DNA of 64,000 bases from Diospyros lotus (GCF_014633365.1 NC_068351.1:22018866-22082865); one strand, 5' to 3'. Numbered from the stretch's first letter, positions 1-12,345 are shown. Program-made: numbers and translations. The notes: generated by a model from the sequence alone, not told the origin.

Positions 1-200
1 ATGTCGGGGAAGCGCCTAGAAGATTCTGCAGGCCTTACAGGATCAAATTGTTTTCGGGTTTTGGCCCTTCCCATCGGCATCAACTTGTTCCGCAGGTAGT
101 CTGGGTCGGAGCTGACTTCCCCACCGGCGCCATGGACATGGATGGCGAAGGCAGCCGCAGCAATTGCAGCCGCAAACTCACTGTTGGAATCGGGACTCAT
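1..200 (-). CDS. Unidentified protein, N-terminal part only (runs off left edge)
   Basis: Reading the minus strand from an ATG at 200-198 gives an open frame of 66 codons that is still open at the window edge. The predicted N-terminus begins MSPDSNSEFAAAIAAAAFAI and goes on with a Gly/Glu/Ser/Asp segment and a basic, arginine-rich stretch. Codon use and GC content are clearly higher than in the AT-rich flank, as in a real first exon. A possible splice donor (CT|GTAAGG) occurs at about 28-33, so the coding exon may end before the edge. The alanine-rich opening is reminiscent of some plant membrane-associated or remorin-type proteins, but I do not recognise the family and assign no function. 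The upstream leader would lie at 201 to about 450, where the plus strand carries a long T run. Confidence 0.45.
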   Translation of the reverse strand, partial: MSPDSNSEFAAAIAAAAFAIHVHGAGGEVSSDPDYLRNKLMPMGRAKTRKQFDPVRPAESSRRFPD

Positions 201-1491
201 TTGGCCGGAAAATTAAACTACCAATTGTGAATTATCCACCCAGAAAATAAGACACAAGTTGTTAGCAACAATGCTGTCGTGTGTTTGATCTTGCCAGAAC
301 TTGACTACTGTTGAAGATGATGAACAGTGAAAGGGGGCCAAGCAAAGGTTCAATTTAATATTCTTTGCATCTCGGACATGCTGCTGTTTGAGCCTGAAGC
401 AAAGCATATCTTCCTCTCTTTCTTTCTTCAGTTTTTTTTTTTTTTTTTCTTTAGTATGGTTAGCTTAGTGAGATTTTTAGGTTGCTGCATGAGAAAGTAA
501 GTACATTGGTTATTTATAGGGTGTGCTTGCATGCTTGATTATACGAGAATTTAGTTTGAATATCTGACTGTCTATTATTTTTGAGTAAAACCCATATTAT
601 AGGCAATATCAAATCACAAGAAATAATAAAAGTAACACTCCCAAAGTCACCCTCCTTCAATTTCCCGAAATATCATATTAGTAGTTTGTCAAAGTTATTA
701 AAAAGGCAACTTTTAGAGGATGAATTATGCAAGAAATGTGTGGATGGATTCTTAGTTACCTTGATTCCTTCACTTTAATTTGTCTGTGAATTGATAATTG
801 ATGGTTGTGGACGGCTTCTAAGGAATCATTTACATGAAGCAACAAATACATATCTACCTGTCAGCTGTCACCTATTTAACAAACCAATATGGTAATTCAA
901 CTATGGCCCATGCAATGCAATCGAAGATGGTGTAGGTAGACTAAAAGATTACAAATCCTCTTGGACGAACAAAATTGAAAGTTCTTACAATTTCCCTTAC
1001 ATATTTTGCTTGTCAGCCTATAGTCTGATTGACCTGTTGTTTCACTTTTGTCAAAGGCCTTTTTAACATATTTGCCTTTGTATATTTTGCTTGTCTTTAT
1101 TCAGACCCTCTTCTGATCTAAAGCAAGAAATCTCCCAAGCTCCCAATATTCATTGTCCATCTTCAAAAGATAAAAGAGTACTTTAGGTCACATCGGTACA
1201 AAAAAAAGGGTCTCAATAGCTCTATGAATAATCCCACGCATACTGATTGAAATCCACCTCCCATGTGAAGAATAAAAATCAATCAACGAAGAAAGGGGGA
1301 AAGAATAAGTCAACTTTGACAGAAATATTGGAACAGCACAAAACAAGATTTCTGAACTCAAATGCCTCCCCACCCACCCACCAAGAAAGAAAAGAAATGT
1401 GTTGGCCTTCGGTCTGTATGACCTTCAAATCTTATCTACCCATTCATTATGTACAGATCAATAACATGTTCATAAGCGGATACTCTAACCA
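201..1491. other. Intergenic region between two minus-strand genes
   Basis: This stretch should hold the promoter and leader of the left-edge gene and the 3' UTR of the calmodulin-binding gene on its right. Visible features are a T tract at about 430-450 and otherwise ordinary AT-rich sequence. No open frame here has coding character, and I see no RNA gene. Confidence 0.5.
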
Positions 1492-3108
1492 TTAGTACTG
1501 CTGAACAGTTCTGTCGGAAGAAGTAGCATCTTGGAGCGAGATCAAGCTTTCGAAAGCACCCACCAAAGCCTTAACCTTGCTCTTACGGGTTTTGACAAGC
1601 TTGCTTGCAGTCTCTTCAATGACATTGTTGAACAAACTCTGGTCGCCTTTCTTTCGTTCCGCAGCCTGCTGCCGCCTAAGGACAACTTTCACAGATTCAG
1701 GTTTTGAACCATTAAATTCGTCGGTGGCAACTACTTTCTTCAAGCTTCTCGGACTAGTCTTGCCTCTGCCATTTTGGTTCTCACCAAAATGGCCCCTTCT
1801 CTGCTTGAATATGAGTTTCTTTGGACTACCACCGCTCTTAATCTGCACATCGATCACCTTTCCTCTCCTGAAGTTGAGCTTCCGGGGTGTTATAACTTTA
1901 ACTTCCGTGATAACTTTCCCCAACCTTCTAGGACTTCTAGCGGTTTCCTCACTGTAATTTGGCGTTTGGCTCTCAGTTTTAGCTCCCCTGCCTTTGTGGA
2001 AGCGCGCACTTTCATCACTTGGCATCAACTCAGATGCATATGGGGACCGTGACAACGGTGATGATAAAGGCGATAAGGCCTTATGATTTCCAATTTCAAT
2101 GCGTCTTAAATTTTTCTTGGGAAAAGAAAAAGATGAGGATGGGGATAATCGACCAGTAAAGATACCATTTCCCGAGTGTCTCAATATTTCATTCTCAGGG
2201 GATGGGGGTGACAGAGGATTACGGACCCTACTTTGAGAGCGTTCGTTTTTGTCCTTGGAAGAAGGTGAAAAGGATTCATAGGAATAAGCATTATCATTAC
2301 CATTTTGAGCAAGTCCTGTAGTAGAGTCCTCCGGTTTTGTTTCGATCACATACAACGTTTTTTCTGGAACTTCTTCATGAATGGGAAGCTTGGGTTCAGT
2401 TTTTCGAACATTATTTGTACTTTTCAGATGAGATGATCGTCTCTTGTCCTTAGACTTTCCAGACTTCGCACTCAATTGTCTCTCCATACGCCGTCTTGGA
2501 GACTGAGAAGCATTTGGTGGCACCAAATCTTTTTTCTTTCCATATTTGGACACCCACGTCCCCTTCCTTGTCTTCATATCACTGTCCCATCTAATGCCTG
2601 AATTTCCAGGTATGGTGAAAGAAGATGGCTTTGTTTTCACAGGCTTTAACCGTAACTCACTAGCAGGTTTCTTGGAAGCATCTTTTTTGTTACCAGACAA
2701 CAAGAAAGTTTTTGGAGATACAGCTCCTTTCTTCGATGATGCTGGAGCTTCTTTCTTAATGCTTCGCGGTTGGTTAGTTGTCTGTCTCCTAAAATCAGGC
2801 AAAGGCTTTGGATTGGTTACTGGAATTTTCTTTATGTCCTGTATGTTTACACCTCTGGCCTGATCCTCGACTTCACCTGGTCTTGCTGTAACTCTTTTTG
2901 ATATGGAATTCCATGGCTTTTCCTCAGGGATCTGTTTTCTTCCATATTTGCAAAGATCATGGCAGGAACCCATTGAAGCACTGAGATATCGGGCTTTCAC
3001 TCCATACGTTGAATTGTTCAAGTTTCCAGTTGAGCTCCGCCTTTTGTACCCACCACCGAGGTCAATTATCTCGGGGATCTCCGGGATATCAATTATCTCC
3101 TCAGCCAT
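1492..3108 (-). CDS. Plant calmodulin-binding domain protein (single coding exon, 538 aa)
   Basis: The minus-strand frame starts at ATG 3108-3106 and ends at TAA 1494-1492. An in-frame TTG one codon earlier is not taken as the start. The protein opens MAEEIIDIPEIPEIIDLGGG, followed by a long Ser/Lys/Arg/Pro-rich, low-complexity and probably disordered region containing many S-P sites (about residues 30-460). The C-terminus (about 472-530) has a basic stretch, then LFNNVIEETASKLVKTRKSK and a predicted amphipathic helix ending near LISLQD. That is the hallmark of the plant calmodulin-binding domain (Pfam family of that name) found at the C-terminus of otherwise divergent plant proteins. By family, the helix should bind Ca2+-calmodulin; the protein's role is not known from sequence. 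There is no signal peptide or membrane segment. The whole coding region lies in one exon, and a splice acceptor (TTTTGCAG) about 36 bases upstream of the ATG indicates an intron in the leader. Confidence 0.85.
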   Translation of the reverse strand: MAEEIIDIPEIPEIIDLGGGYKRRSSTGNLNNSTYGVKARYLSASMGSCHDLCKYGRKQIPEEKPWNSISKRVTARPGEVEDQARGVNIQDIKKIPVTNPKPLPDFRRQTTNQPRSIKKEAPASSKKGAVSPKTFLLSGNKKDASKKPASELRLKPVKTKPSSFTIPGNSGIRWDSDMKTRKGTWVSKYGKKKDLVPPNASQSPRRRMERQLSAKSGKSKDKRRSSHLKSTNNVRKTEPKLPIHEEVPEKTLYVIETKPEDSTTGLAQNGNDNAYSYESFSPSSKDKNERSQSRVRNPLSPPSPENEILRHSGNGIFTGRLSPSSSFSFPKKNLRRIEIGNHKALSPLSSPLSRSPYASELMPSDESARFHKGRGAKTESQTPNYSEETARSPRRLGKVITEVKVITPRKLNFRRGKVIDVQIKSGGSPKKLIFKQRRGHFGENQNGRGKTSPRSLKKVVATDEFNGSKPESVKVVLRRQQAAERKKGDQSLFNNVIEETASKLVKTRKSKVKALVGAFESLISLQDATSSDRTVQQY

Positions 3109-3144
3109 CAAATGAGATACTAGATTACTGAATCAAACCGTTAC

Positions 3145-5191
3145 CTGCAAAATGTTGATACAGCTAGATCTCTTAGAGAATTTCATCAACAGGACATCGT
3201 AGGGAACTTGACCGACAAAATTTATGAAGGTGCTCGCTCACATATATTTTCTATGAATATTCAAATAAGAAACACTCCGGCAAGCTTCAAAGTTTCAAAA
3301 GGTTGTCAATTGAAAAAATGTTTCTAGGATCTGATGAACTCATAAACTTCCAAGCCACCATGCAAAATCACAATCCTAAAATTCAGATATCCACCTTAGC
3401 CCAAAAAAAAAAAAAAAATCAGAAATCCAGAATAGCTTGTGACAAGTGTCTGGATTTCAGATATGGCTTGCACACAATACCCATTAATTACTATCCCTAA
3501 CAAAAGAATGTAAAATCATTGTATTTCTGAGAGGATTCAGAAGGACCTATTTGTTTCCCTTGGCACTCGTGAAAAGAAAGCTCTAACAGGTTTTATAAAA
3601 GAACAGGTACTTTTCCCGAAACTTCTCAGTGAGAATCCAAAGTCTGAATCAAACCCCCAAACTTTCTATTTCTATTTAAGTGCTACAAGGAAACTTGCAC
3701 CAAACAAAGGAAAATGTGAAAAATGCCATCAAGTGAAGGTTTAGCTAAGATCACAAGGGTTCAAAGGTTAAAAAAAACAACCTAGTGTTTCAATAATTTA
3801 CACTTCTTCTTCCATCCAAACACTTCCCTTAGAACACATAAAAAGCTTCACCATCAAGTGAAAAAAATAAAGGCAGGATCTTCAAAAAGGAGGGTTGCAT
3901 TAGGTAGCCAATGTAAAACTTGTCGGACCAAATAAAACAAATAATCCCCACACAGAAGGAATATTTGGTGGTTGTTCAAGGATCTTCCAAAGCAACCAAA
4001 TTCGAGTCCTTTTTGATAAAGCTCAAGAAATACACAAGACAACAAATATGCCACAATTATCAGTCATTTTTCTTCAATCTTCATCCAATAGACCACTTCA
4101 ACTAAATAATATGACAGCGAAGTTTTTGAAAGACCACGGGGTATAACAAATTAAATTTCTAATATTTGAAAAGGGCCGGGTAAGCTAGGAACTAAAATGT
4201 GAGCTTTTATTAGCTATGACTCTTGAACTCGTGAACATTTCATTCAACCACCTCAGAAAAACAACTCAGTCGTGTCAGTGGATTGATTCCTGAACTAGAG
4301 CAAAAACAAAAACACATTCCTGCCAATCCGTCCATATATAGTCGCAAGAGAAACCAAACAAAGCCATTCTCAATAAGAGAACAAAGATGTTCAAAAATAA
4401 AATATCCGAATTCTTCCAATTCAAAAATTCCAAATAAAATACATGTATATTTGCAAATGGAACAAAATCCAAGTAAGATCCCATCATGTAAACTCCAACA
4501 TCATTCAATAAATTGAGGCAGGATGTAGAAGAAGTAGAGAAACCTCAAAGCCGCCAAACCCTATGAAAATTCAAGAATGAAAATGCAAAACCCTTTTTTC
4601 TTATTTTATTCTTCATGTCAATAATTAACTTCATTTAATACCAATTACTTGAATCCAATATTGATAAGAATAAAGCTCTCGGAAGAACATCCATGACAAA
4701 ACCATGCTTCATTCAAAACCTAAAAAAGACCACAATATTTTGCACAGAAATAACACCTAAATAAAAAAATTAAAGAAAAGATGCCATCGAGTGTTGAGCC
4801 TAAATGAAAGAGTAGCCTTATGGCTATAAATAAGACGTCCTGTCCAGAAAGGAAAATAAAGAAGACAGAAAGGGAAAAGTAGAGATTTTGGCTTCCAAAC
4901 ACCGAAATGAATCATCCGTAAAGACAACCCTTGTCAGAGATTTTCACCGTCAAATAGGGAACGCACCAAAAGTTCAACATATCAAGAAATTTAGATGGAA
5001 AAAAGGACCATTCCAGCCGAGAAAGAGAGAAGAAAACTTAACTGGACAATCAAAAACCTGCTTCGACTCGCCGATTGGCAAAGTGAGAATCAACGATTTG
5101 AAATTGACTCATTCTCAGAAATATAAAATCAAAAGACTATGAAAGGAAGCAAAAAAAACCAAAGTAATGAGAAAGTGTTTGAGGATCATAC
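3145..5191 (-). other. Probable 5' UTR intron of the calmodulin-binding gene
   Basis: On the minus strand a consensus acceptor TTTTGCAG|G ends at 3145, just upstream of the ATG, and a consensus donor AAGAG|GTATG begins at 5191. The interval of about 2 kb has no coding character on either strand, contains A/T runs, and lies between a GA-rich leader and the start codon. A long leader intron is common in plant genes. The exact donor is inferred; other GT sites in the interval cannot be excluded without transcript data. Confidence 0.5.
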
Positions 5192-5400
5192 CTCTTGGCA
5201 ATGTATTGAAAAGCCGAGGAACGGGAATCCAGAAATGAAAAGGCAGGAGAAACCGAAGCCTGGTTCTAGAAATCTAGGGAGCGGCAATTATGGCGGTTCT
5301 CAGGCTCAAAATCTAGGGAACATATGTGCGTGAGTGCGTGCGTATATACACACAGAGAGAGAGAGAGAGAGTCCAAATAACGGTGATTGCCACGCCATTA
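5192..5400 (-). promoter_or_regulatory. Probable transcription start region and first leader exon of the calmodulin-binding gene
   Basis: On the minus strand a CT-rich microsatellite (plus-strand GA repeat at about 5353-5372) is followed by a TATA-like TATATAC at about 5342-5348, then by purine-rich leader sequence to the donor at 5192. CT repeats near the start site are typical of dicot promoters. The start site itself is not resolved. Confidence 0.4.
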
Positions 5401-8082
5401 AGAATCTTCATCCATTTTGGGAGGGAACCAGAGCTGTAAACAGTAAACACCGAGATGGGGTTCAAATTTAAAACTATTTTTGTAACCATACTCTGTTCGA
5501 TGATATTATTTTTACTTTTAATAATAAATAAATAAATTACTAAACATAATTGAATATTTTATTATATGCCACTCATTTTCCATCCCACAACATGACTCTC
5601 AGTTTTCTTCCCTAAATTTGGCCTGGATATATTCCCCAACTTAACCATGACTGCATCTTATTATTGTAGGGTTTCTAATATTTCTAACCTTTAATTTAAT
5701 TAAAATTTGACACTCTTTCTCAATTACTATCTTATTATTATTAATTAATATCATTAAGGACTCGTAAGAAATGAGTTCGAAATACTACCTTGGAATTGTC
5801 ATTAGGTCTTGGGTGTGTTACAAAAATGGTGGTTGGGTTTTAGTTAGGGGCAGTAAGATGAGACTTTATAGGCAAGGTCTCCGTATTCAATGTATGAGTT
5901 AGTGGAAGCTTAATGTTAAAGAATTTAAGGGCTTGTTAGAAAATATACTACGATGACTAGAAAATTCTCCAATCTCATGAATGGATCTGCAAGATAAGAA
6001 ACAATCAAGAGACAAGTGAGTATTTTTCCCATACACATCCTTCAATATTTAAGTCAAACGTGTTCGAAGTACACTGTAGTACAAGATATAGTAGGTAAGA
6101 GTGATTAAGCACGAAGATGCAGTGTGTAAATGGAGCGAGACGAAAATAATAATCAAAGAAGATGTCTGCCCTTTGTTTCTTATGGTTGCTTGTTTGTTTG
6201 TCCTTCCTTGCTTATTCCTGGGAGTTGGGGAGTCGATAGTTATTTATAGACATCGAACATAATAGGAACACGTGATACACATGTGTGAGGGTGTTGTGTT
6301 GTTCCAAGTTTAAGCTCGAAAAAGGCATTCGGGATAAACTATCCCATAGGAAAGATACCCCGAAAGCAGAAAGGCCTAGAATAGGCGAGACGTATTGTTG
6401 CGGAATAACATGGAATAAAACTGACGAGATACGTGTCTCCCTAATTCCTCTTGGTAGCTTGGGTCACCACATGACTATATATCTCTTTTCTTTTCTTTTT
6501 TCTTTTTTCTCTTTCTTGTTCACGTTGGATGTTAATTCTGTATTTTCAATCACATTGTCAAACAATTACTACTTTTCTTTTATAACAATAATAATGGGTA
6601 CTATTAACTAATCAATTTATATAAATTAAATATATATTTAAAAAAAAATATTAATTTTGTGTTCTCAATCATGTCTTTTTTTTGTGTCCTCACCATTTAG
6701 ATATTTCACTTCTTAGAGGACTATTGAAATTAATCTGCACTTTCTATCATAAAATTAAAATTTTTAAAAAACTCAAATAAAGTAGATTTGAAGATATGTA
6801 TAAAAGTTTAAATAAAACATCATTCAAATTAAAAGGACCATTGGCTCAAATTTGACAATAAAAAAAAAATAGAAATTTTTAACCCAACACAATTCACGTG
6901 ACTCAATCTACTTTGCCCATTTTCTTATTTACTAAATATCTTGTTAGAATGTTTGATCTCAACTCAATTCAACTCTCACTTACAAATTCAAAATGAGTAT
7001 CCAAATACTCACTTTAGTAGTGGCGGATCTAGCAATTTAGGGTGGGCTAGATTGGGGGTGAGCCGAACTGAATTTGGACTGAACTTTTACCTTAAAATTT
7101 TAATTTTTGTTTTGGACTGCCCTAAGCTTCAGCCTAGGGCAACTCACTTTTAAATTCGTCCATGTTCTTTAAGTAATGTTTGTTAAAAAGAGTAAAATAA
7201 AATTACATCAAAATAATTTATCCAAAAAGTGGGAAGGAATAAATTTATCTAAAAAGTTTAAAATAAGAAGTCACATAATTTTTTTCAGGTAAATTTAACA
7301 AACACAATAAAAAATACTTTTGTTCGATATACTTTTCATATTTTAATTTTTTCAGTCTATTTTTTGGTTAACAAACACTACCTTATGATATCAATAGATA
7401 TGTCCAATTATGTTTTTAAAATTAAAATAAATATAAAAATTGTGATATAATTTATTTAAAAAAATATTAAAAATAAACATATAAATAGTGAATAAATGAA
7501 GGAGTGGTTGGGTTGGAAATGAAAGTTCACCAACTTTGCAGCACCAGATGTTACGTGAAGACAGCCACAATTCCAATTCCAATTCCGCCCCAAAACCAAG
7601 TTGGAAAATGTCTTCCTCCTTTCAAAACTATAATTTTATTTTAATCTCATGTAAATATAATATAATATAATTATTAAATTATAAAAAATATACAAATTTA
7701 TTAACAAAATTGATTTAAAATTTTAAAATATATATATAATTTACAAAAATTAATAATAAGATGAATACAAATTTCCCAAAAACAGACTTAAACTTGAAAT
7801 ATTTAAGTTATCATGACCTCGACTTTGAAAAAGGTTTAGAAAACCCAATTAGTTAAATTTTAAAATTTAATATTTATTAAATTAAAAAAATGGCACGTGA
7901 AGATCACCAGCCCCCCACTAAATTTACTAAAATGGCACGTATGACCAACTAGTGATTGTTCTAAAATAAAGTAGGGTAGGGACACTCATTTATAAAATTT
8001 TATAGTGGTCAATTTCATATTTTAAGATATCTAAAAGCTTGTTTTGTCCATATATTGATTTAAAAATATCATTTCTAATTAA
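5401..8082. other. AT-rich intergenic DNA
   Basis: There is no open frame with coding character on either strand. A fragment at about 7018-7165 begins GTGGCGGATCTAGC and ends AATTCGTCCATG, which looks like a degraded inverted-repeat transposon end of a type common in plants, but the arms are too diverged to call a full element. The rest is A/T homopolymer-rich sequence without recognisable structure. Confidence 0.5.
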
Positions 8083-8760
8083 ATAATAATATTTTATACT
8101 AATTTTCTGAGTAATTTTGTTAAGTAACGGTGTGAAATCTCCAAAACATCTCTATTTTCGACTTTAACAATGAAATATTCAAAATATTTCATATCCTTAC
8201 GCAACAGGATCTATACTTTGAACATTATTCGTCGTTATCTAACAAAATCAACTTTGATAAAAATTATAGATGAACGAGTTAGACTAAATTTTTCTTTGAA
8301 CTTCTATAAGAGTCTTAATTTTTTTAGATAAGATAATAAATTAATCCACCCGTTGTTTAATTATATAATTTTTTTAATAATAATTTATGACATCATCAAT
8401 TATTTATTATTAAAAATTATGAACTTGAAACATATTAAAATTTTAATTATGTTAGTCTACATATTTATTAAAAATTCTCTAAAGATAATATTAGAAAAAT
8501 TTAAAATAATTCATCTTCAAAAAAAAAAAAAGAAAGTCAATGAACCCACCCACCCACCCAATCTTTCTAGAAAGTGAATCCCTTATAAAGCAAGCAAGCC
8601 GGCCATGGTTTGGTTTTAGTAGAGAAAGTGGGGGCTAATGCCCATAAAGTATACTTTCTCACCAACCAAACACTATTTTCTTTTGGGGTCATTTTAGTTG
8701 TACATAAAAAATTATACCTTAAATTATACACATACACAAATAATTAAAATATTTTTTACG
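8083..8760. repeat. Tandem duplication, copy 1 (about 680 bp)
   Basis: This block and the next (8776-9440) share long stretches of near-identical sequence in the same order: the GAAATCTCCAAAACA segment, the TTATGACATCATCAATTA segment, the poly-A then ACCCACCCACCCA segment, the TTTCTAGAAAGTGAATCC segment and the TTTTAGTAGAGAA segment. The order and spacing show a direct duplication of about 690 bp. No coding capacity or terminal inverted repeat was seen. Confidence 0.8.
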
Positions 8761-8775
8761 TCTTACTACAAACAT

Positions 8776-9440
8776 GCACAAATAATATTTTATACTAATT
8801 TTTTGAGTAATTTTGTCAAGTGATGGTGTGAAATCTCCAAAACACCTTTATTTTCGATTTTAACGAAGAAATATTCAAAACATTTCATGTGCTTGCATAA
8901 CAGAATCTATATTTTGAACATTGTCTCGTTATCTAACAAAATCAACTTTGATAAAAGTTATAAGTGACCGAGTTAAACTAAATTATTCTTAAAACTTCCA
9001 TAATGATCCTAACTTTTATTAGACAAGATAAAGAATTAGTCCACCTATTGTTTAGTTATATAAATTTTTTAATAATAATAATTTATGACATCATCAATTA
9101 TTTATTATTAAAAATTATGAACTAAAACATATTAAAATTTTAATTATATTAGTCTACATATTTATTAAAAATTCTCTAAAGATAATATTAAAAAAAATCA
9201 AATAATTCATCTTCAAAAAAAAAGAGTCAATGGACCCACCCACCCAATCCTTCTAGAAAGTGAATCCTTGGCAAGTAAGCTACAGTTTGGTTTTAGTAGA
9301 GAACGTGGTGGTTAATGCCCAACAAAAAAAAGTAATACTTTCTCACCAATCAAACCTCATTTTCTTTGCCAATGATGTTATTTGTATGATAAGAATTATA
9401 TCTTAAATTATATATATATATGTAAATAAGTAAAATATCT
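8776..9440. repeat. Tandem duplication, copy 2
   Basis: Second copy of the duplication starting at 8083, with the same landmarks in order. It differs by scattered substitutions and small indels, so by eye the duplication is old but not ancient. Confidence 0.8.
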
Positions 9441-10425
9441 CTCTTACCTCACCGCCTCGCCTTATCATTTTGCACCGTCTCATTGTCTTAAATAAGGGAT
9501 ATTTTAGTCATGCGTCTCACTTGCCTTCAATACTGTACCTGAGATTTTGAGATTCTGAGTCGAAATATAAAAAATAGCCCTCGAATCATAGTATACATTT
9601 AAATTTTATTTTTTATAATAAAATATAAAAAAAATATTCATACCATATTAGAATAAAATCAAAAATTTTCTAACTAATCAATTAAAAACTACTCTCCTTA
9701 CAGTTTTGGAGGCAAAAATATCAATAAAATTTAATTTTTAAACTTAAGAAATAATAATATTAAACTTAATTTTTAAATTATAATCAACAAATCAATAAAA
9801 ATTTACAAATGAAACTGAAGAGACAATTGGGCCCCCCTAAATTGGCATAATAGTAAATTCACAAATGACACAAGGACAAAATAGTAAATTTCTTTTCAAA
9901 TTTATGAGCCCCTAAATTGGCATAATTATGGACCCTGAGACAATAGGCTCTTTGATTTGTCTATAGGTCTGGGCCTGACTGACTTAAATGATGGATATTT
10001 TTATCATTTTAACTATATTGTGTAACTCAAAATATAGTTCAAAGAGTATAAATAACATTTTTCTTTTCTTTTCTGTCTCCTCAAAACAAAAGTGGGCTTC
10101 TTTCTTTCTTTCTTTTTTCTTTTTTTTTTAATAAAAATAAAACACACTTAAAATGGGCTTCTTTTTCTCTTGCCTCACTACCTCGCCTTATTATTTTGCA
10201 CCGCCTCATTGCCTCGACTAAAGAATATTTTAATCATGCACCTCATCGCTTTACATGAGAGATATTTTTATCATTTTAACTAAATTGTGTAAGTTAAAAT
10301 ATAGCCCAAAGAGTACAAATAACATTTTTCTTTTCTTTTTTATCTCCTCAAAACAAAAGTGGCCTTCTTTCTCTCTTTCTTTATCTTTATTTTTTTAATA
10401 AAAATAAAACACACTTAAAATTAGA
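9441..10425. repeat. Composite repeat with CCTCAC-word blocks and a second direct duplication
   Basis: Two blocks, at about 9446-9525 and 10172-10255, share CCTCACYRCCTCGCCTTAT, a TTTTGCACC segment and a TTTTARTCATG segment. A separate unit at about 9986-10163 (ATTTTTATCATTTTAACTA, then AACATTTTTCTTTTCTTTT, then a TC-rich run and AAAACACACTTAAAAT) is repeated at about 10257-10425. Sequence of the same CCTCAC type recurs inside the MITE at 49180-52150, so this may be a decayed member of that family. Confidence 0.6.
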
Positions 10426-11919
10426 CTAATTCTATTAAGTTACCAATGAATCATTTAAAAAAAAAAGATTTATATTATTACTGTCAATTTATAAAGTGTT
10501 AGGTCCGCTCTGTTTTAAAATATATATTTTTTAATTTTTTAATTAAAAGTATCCTAATTTAGAAAATTCATATTATAAAGTTAAAAAATTAAAAACATTA
10601 ATTTTTTTGTTTTATTTTCTTTTGAAATATTTTAAAATTTTCAAAATAAAAAAATAATTTAATAAGTCTTTTTATTTTTTTTCTTATTGGGTTGAGTGAA
10701 AGGTCAATTATTGCATCATACTAGTTAATTATGAAGTCTCTTTTATTCTATAATAATTCAGAAATATTATTTGGACACTTCAGAATAATAATTTGGGTGA
10801 TGTTTTGACATTAATATATTATACAATTGCATTTGTTAGATACATTATACAATATATTGATACAAAAATATCAAACAAAATTTCATATATAAATATCCAA
10901 ATAATATTCCTATGTCGTAACACTGCATGCTCGAAAATAATGAACAACTTAGCAAGTTGATGGTTATAAGAATGTTTTTGTTGTAACACGTATGTTGGGT
11001 GACTTATTCATCAACATGTATAGATTACGAGCATACTTAATATTAAAATCTTATAATAAATGTGTAATTATACGAGAAAAATTAAAATAAAAAAGAATTA
11101 AGTGTGATAATGTTAGTGTGATATCTATTGAAATTGATCTCCTATAGCAATATCAGGATCAAATTTGTGTCGATCAATTCTCCTTGAATTTTTTGTTGAT
11201 CGAATTTTTTTGATTTATTGATCAACAACATTTTGTTGTCAATTCTTGGTTATAAGTGACTACTATTTTCTCTAGGTAGTTCAACTCTCTTTCTTTCTCT
11301 AGATAACTCTCTGCTTCACCATCTTTTTCCTTAGAATATCACATTCTCTTCATCCTCATGGTAGCTAAAAAATATTCTCTAGTTTGGCCTTAATGCAAGT
11401 CCCTCGTAATTCCATCATCCCTAACTAAAGTATCATCAATAGGGAGTTTTTTCTTTTTTTACCTTTCTTTCGGCAACAAAAGAGGTCTAATCGATTGCCT
11501 CGTAAAGACCTAACCAAGAGTTGTCACCATTTTTAAGTAATACTCGAATAATGTGTCATTATTGTTAAATTCATGAGTTAACTTACTTATAAATTTGAAT
11601 TTTCAGAAAATCAAAGTTGACTCACGATTCAATATTATAAATTTGGTAGTAAACTTGATAAACATTGAAATTTAAATTATATATAAATTAATATTTAAAA
11701 TTTTAATTATAGATAAATGATGATAAATAATGGACTTAAGATTTAAAAAATTTATATTATTTAGTATTTTTGAAATCTATAGATGATTTTATTTTGAAAT
11801 AGATACATATATGTATTTTATTCATAAGATTTATGGTTGTAAATTGTAATAATTGTGTTATTAAATAATATTAATTAATTTTTTTATAAAATTATATTAT
11901 TTTAAACATATATTCTTAT
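10426..11919. other. AT-rich intergenic DNA, no recognisable feature
   Basis: Neither strand carries an open frame longer than chance would give, and I see no terminal repeats. A TC-rich patch at 11280-11350 and a hairpin-like TTGATC...GATCAA region near 11170-11225 are the only visible structures. Confidence 0.5.
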
Positions 11920-12345
11920 ATATATTAAATGAGGAAAATGTGGAATGGAATCCAACTTGAGTTTGGAAACTAGACTTGAAATCGCCCAGGAAGATGTGGT
12001 TTGGTAAATAGGTTAGTGAGTTGATCAACATAACTAATATGAAGAAGGAAAATGTACGACACCACAAGAGATTTGTTGTTGGATGAAATGACAATCATTT
12101 TTAATGCTCTTAGTACGCTCATGAAAACATCATTCTGAGCAATTTAAATGTCACAATAGAGAGAGGTAACAAAGGAGTTAGAACGGCCCATGTCTTGACG
12201 AAGCCAGTAGAGCCATGAACGACACTGCGCGCGTGCAGCCCCGTGGCCCCTGAGCCAGGCTCTGCAGGGGGCTTCTCGCCCCCCGGGTGGCAACATCGCC
12301 ATGAAAAGCATTTTCCCAAATACGGGAGATTTCACACAATACATA
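11920..12345 (-). mobile_element. Decayed Ty1/copia pol 3' end (RNase H to C-terminus)
   Basis: Minus-strand conceptual translation in shifting frames contains LYCD near 12150, IAQNDVF just after, then DQLTNLFTKPHLPGRF near 12025-11975. The last matches the C-terminal end of Ty1/copia polyproteins (DQLADIFTK...LPGRF). Stops and frameshifts interrupt it, so it is dead. Its upstream part includes an abrupt GC-rich stretch (12221-12300) unlike the rest of the relic and the surrounding DNA. No LTR or target duplication was found. Confidence 0.65.

Noticed and set aside
1577..1957. 126-codon open frame antisense to the calmodulin-binding gene
   Set aside because: It is the complementary reading of a well-supported coding exon. 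It has no conserved domain and no promoter of its own.
6285..6611. 108-codon open frame in intergenic DNA
   Set aside because: The second half is T-rich low complexity, and there is no domain, splice context or conservation evidence.
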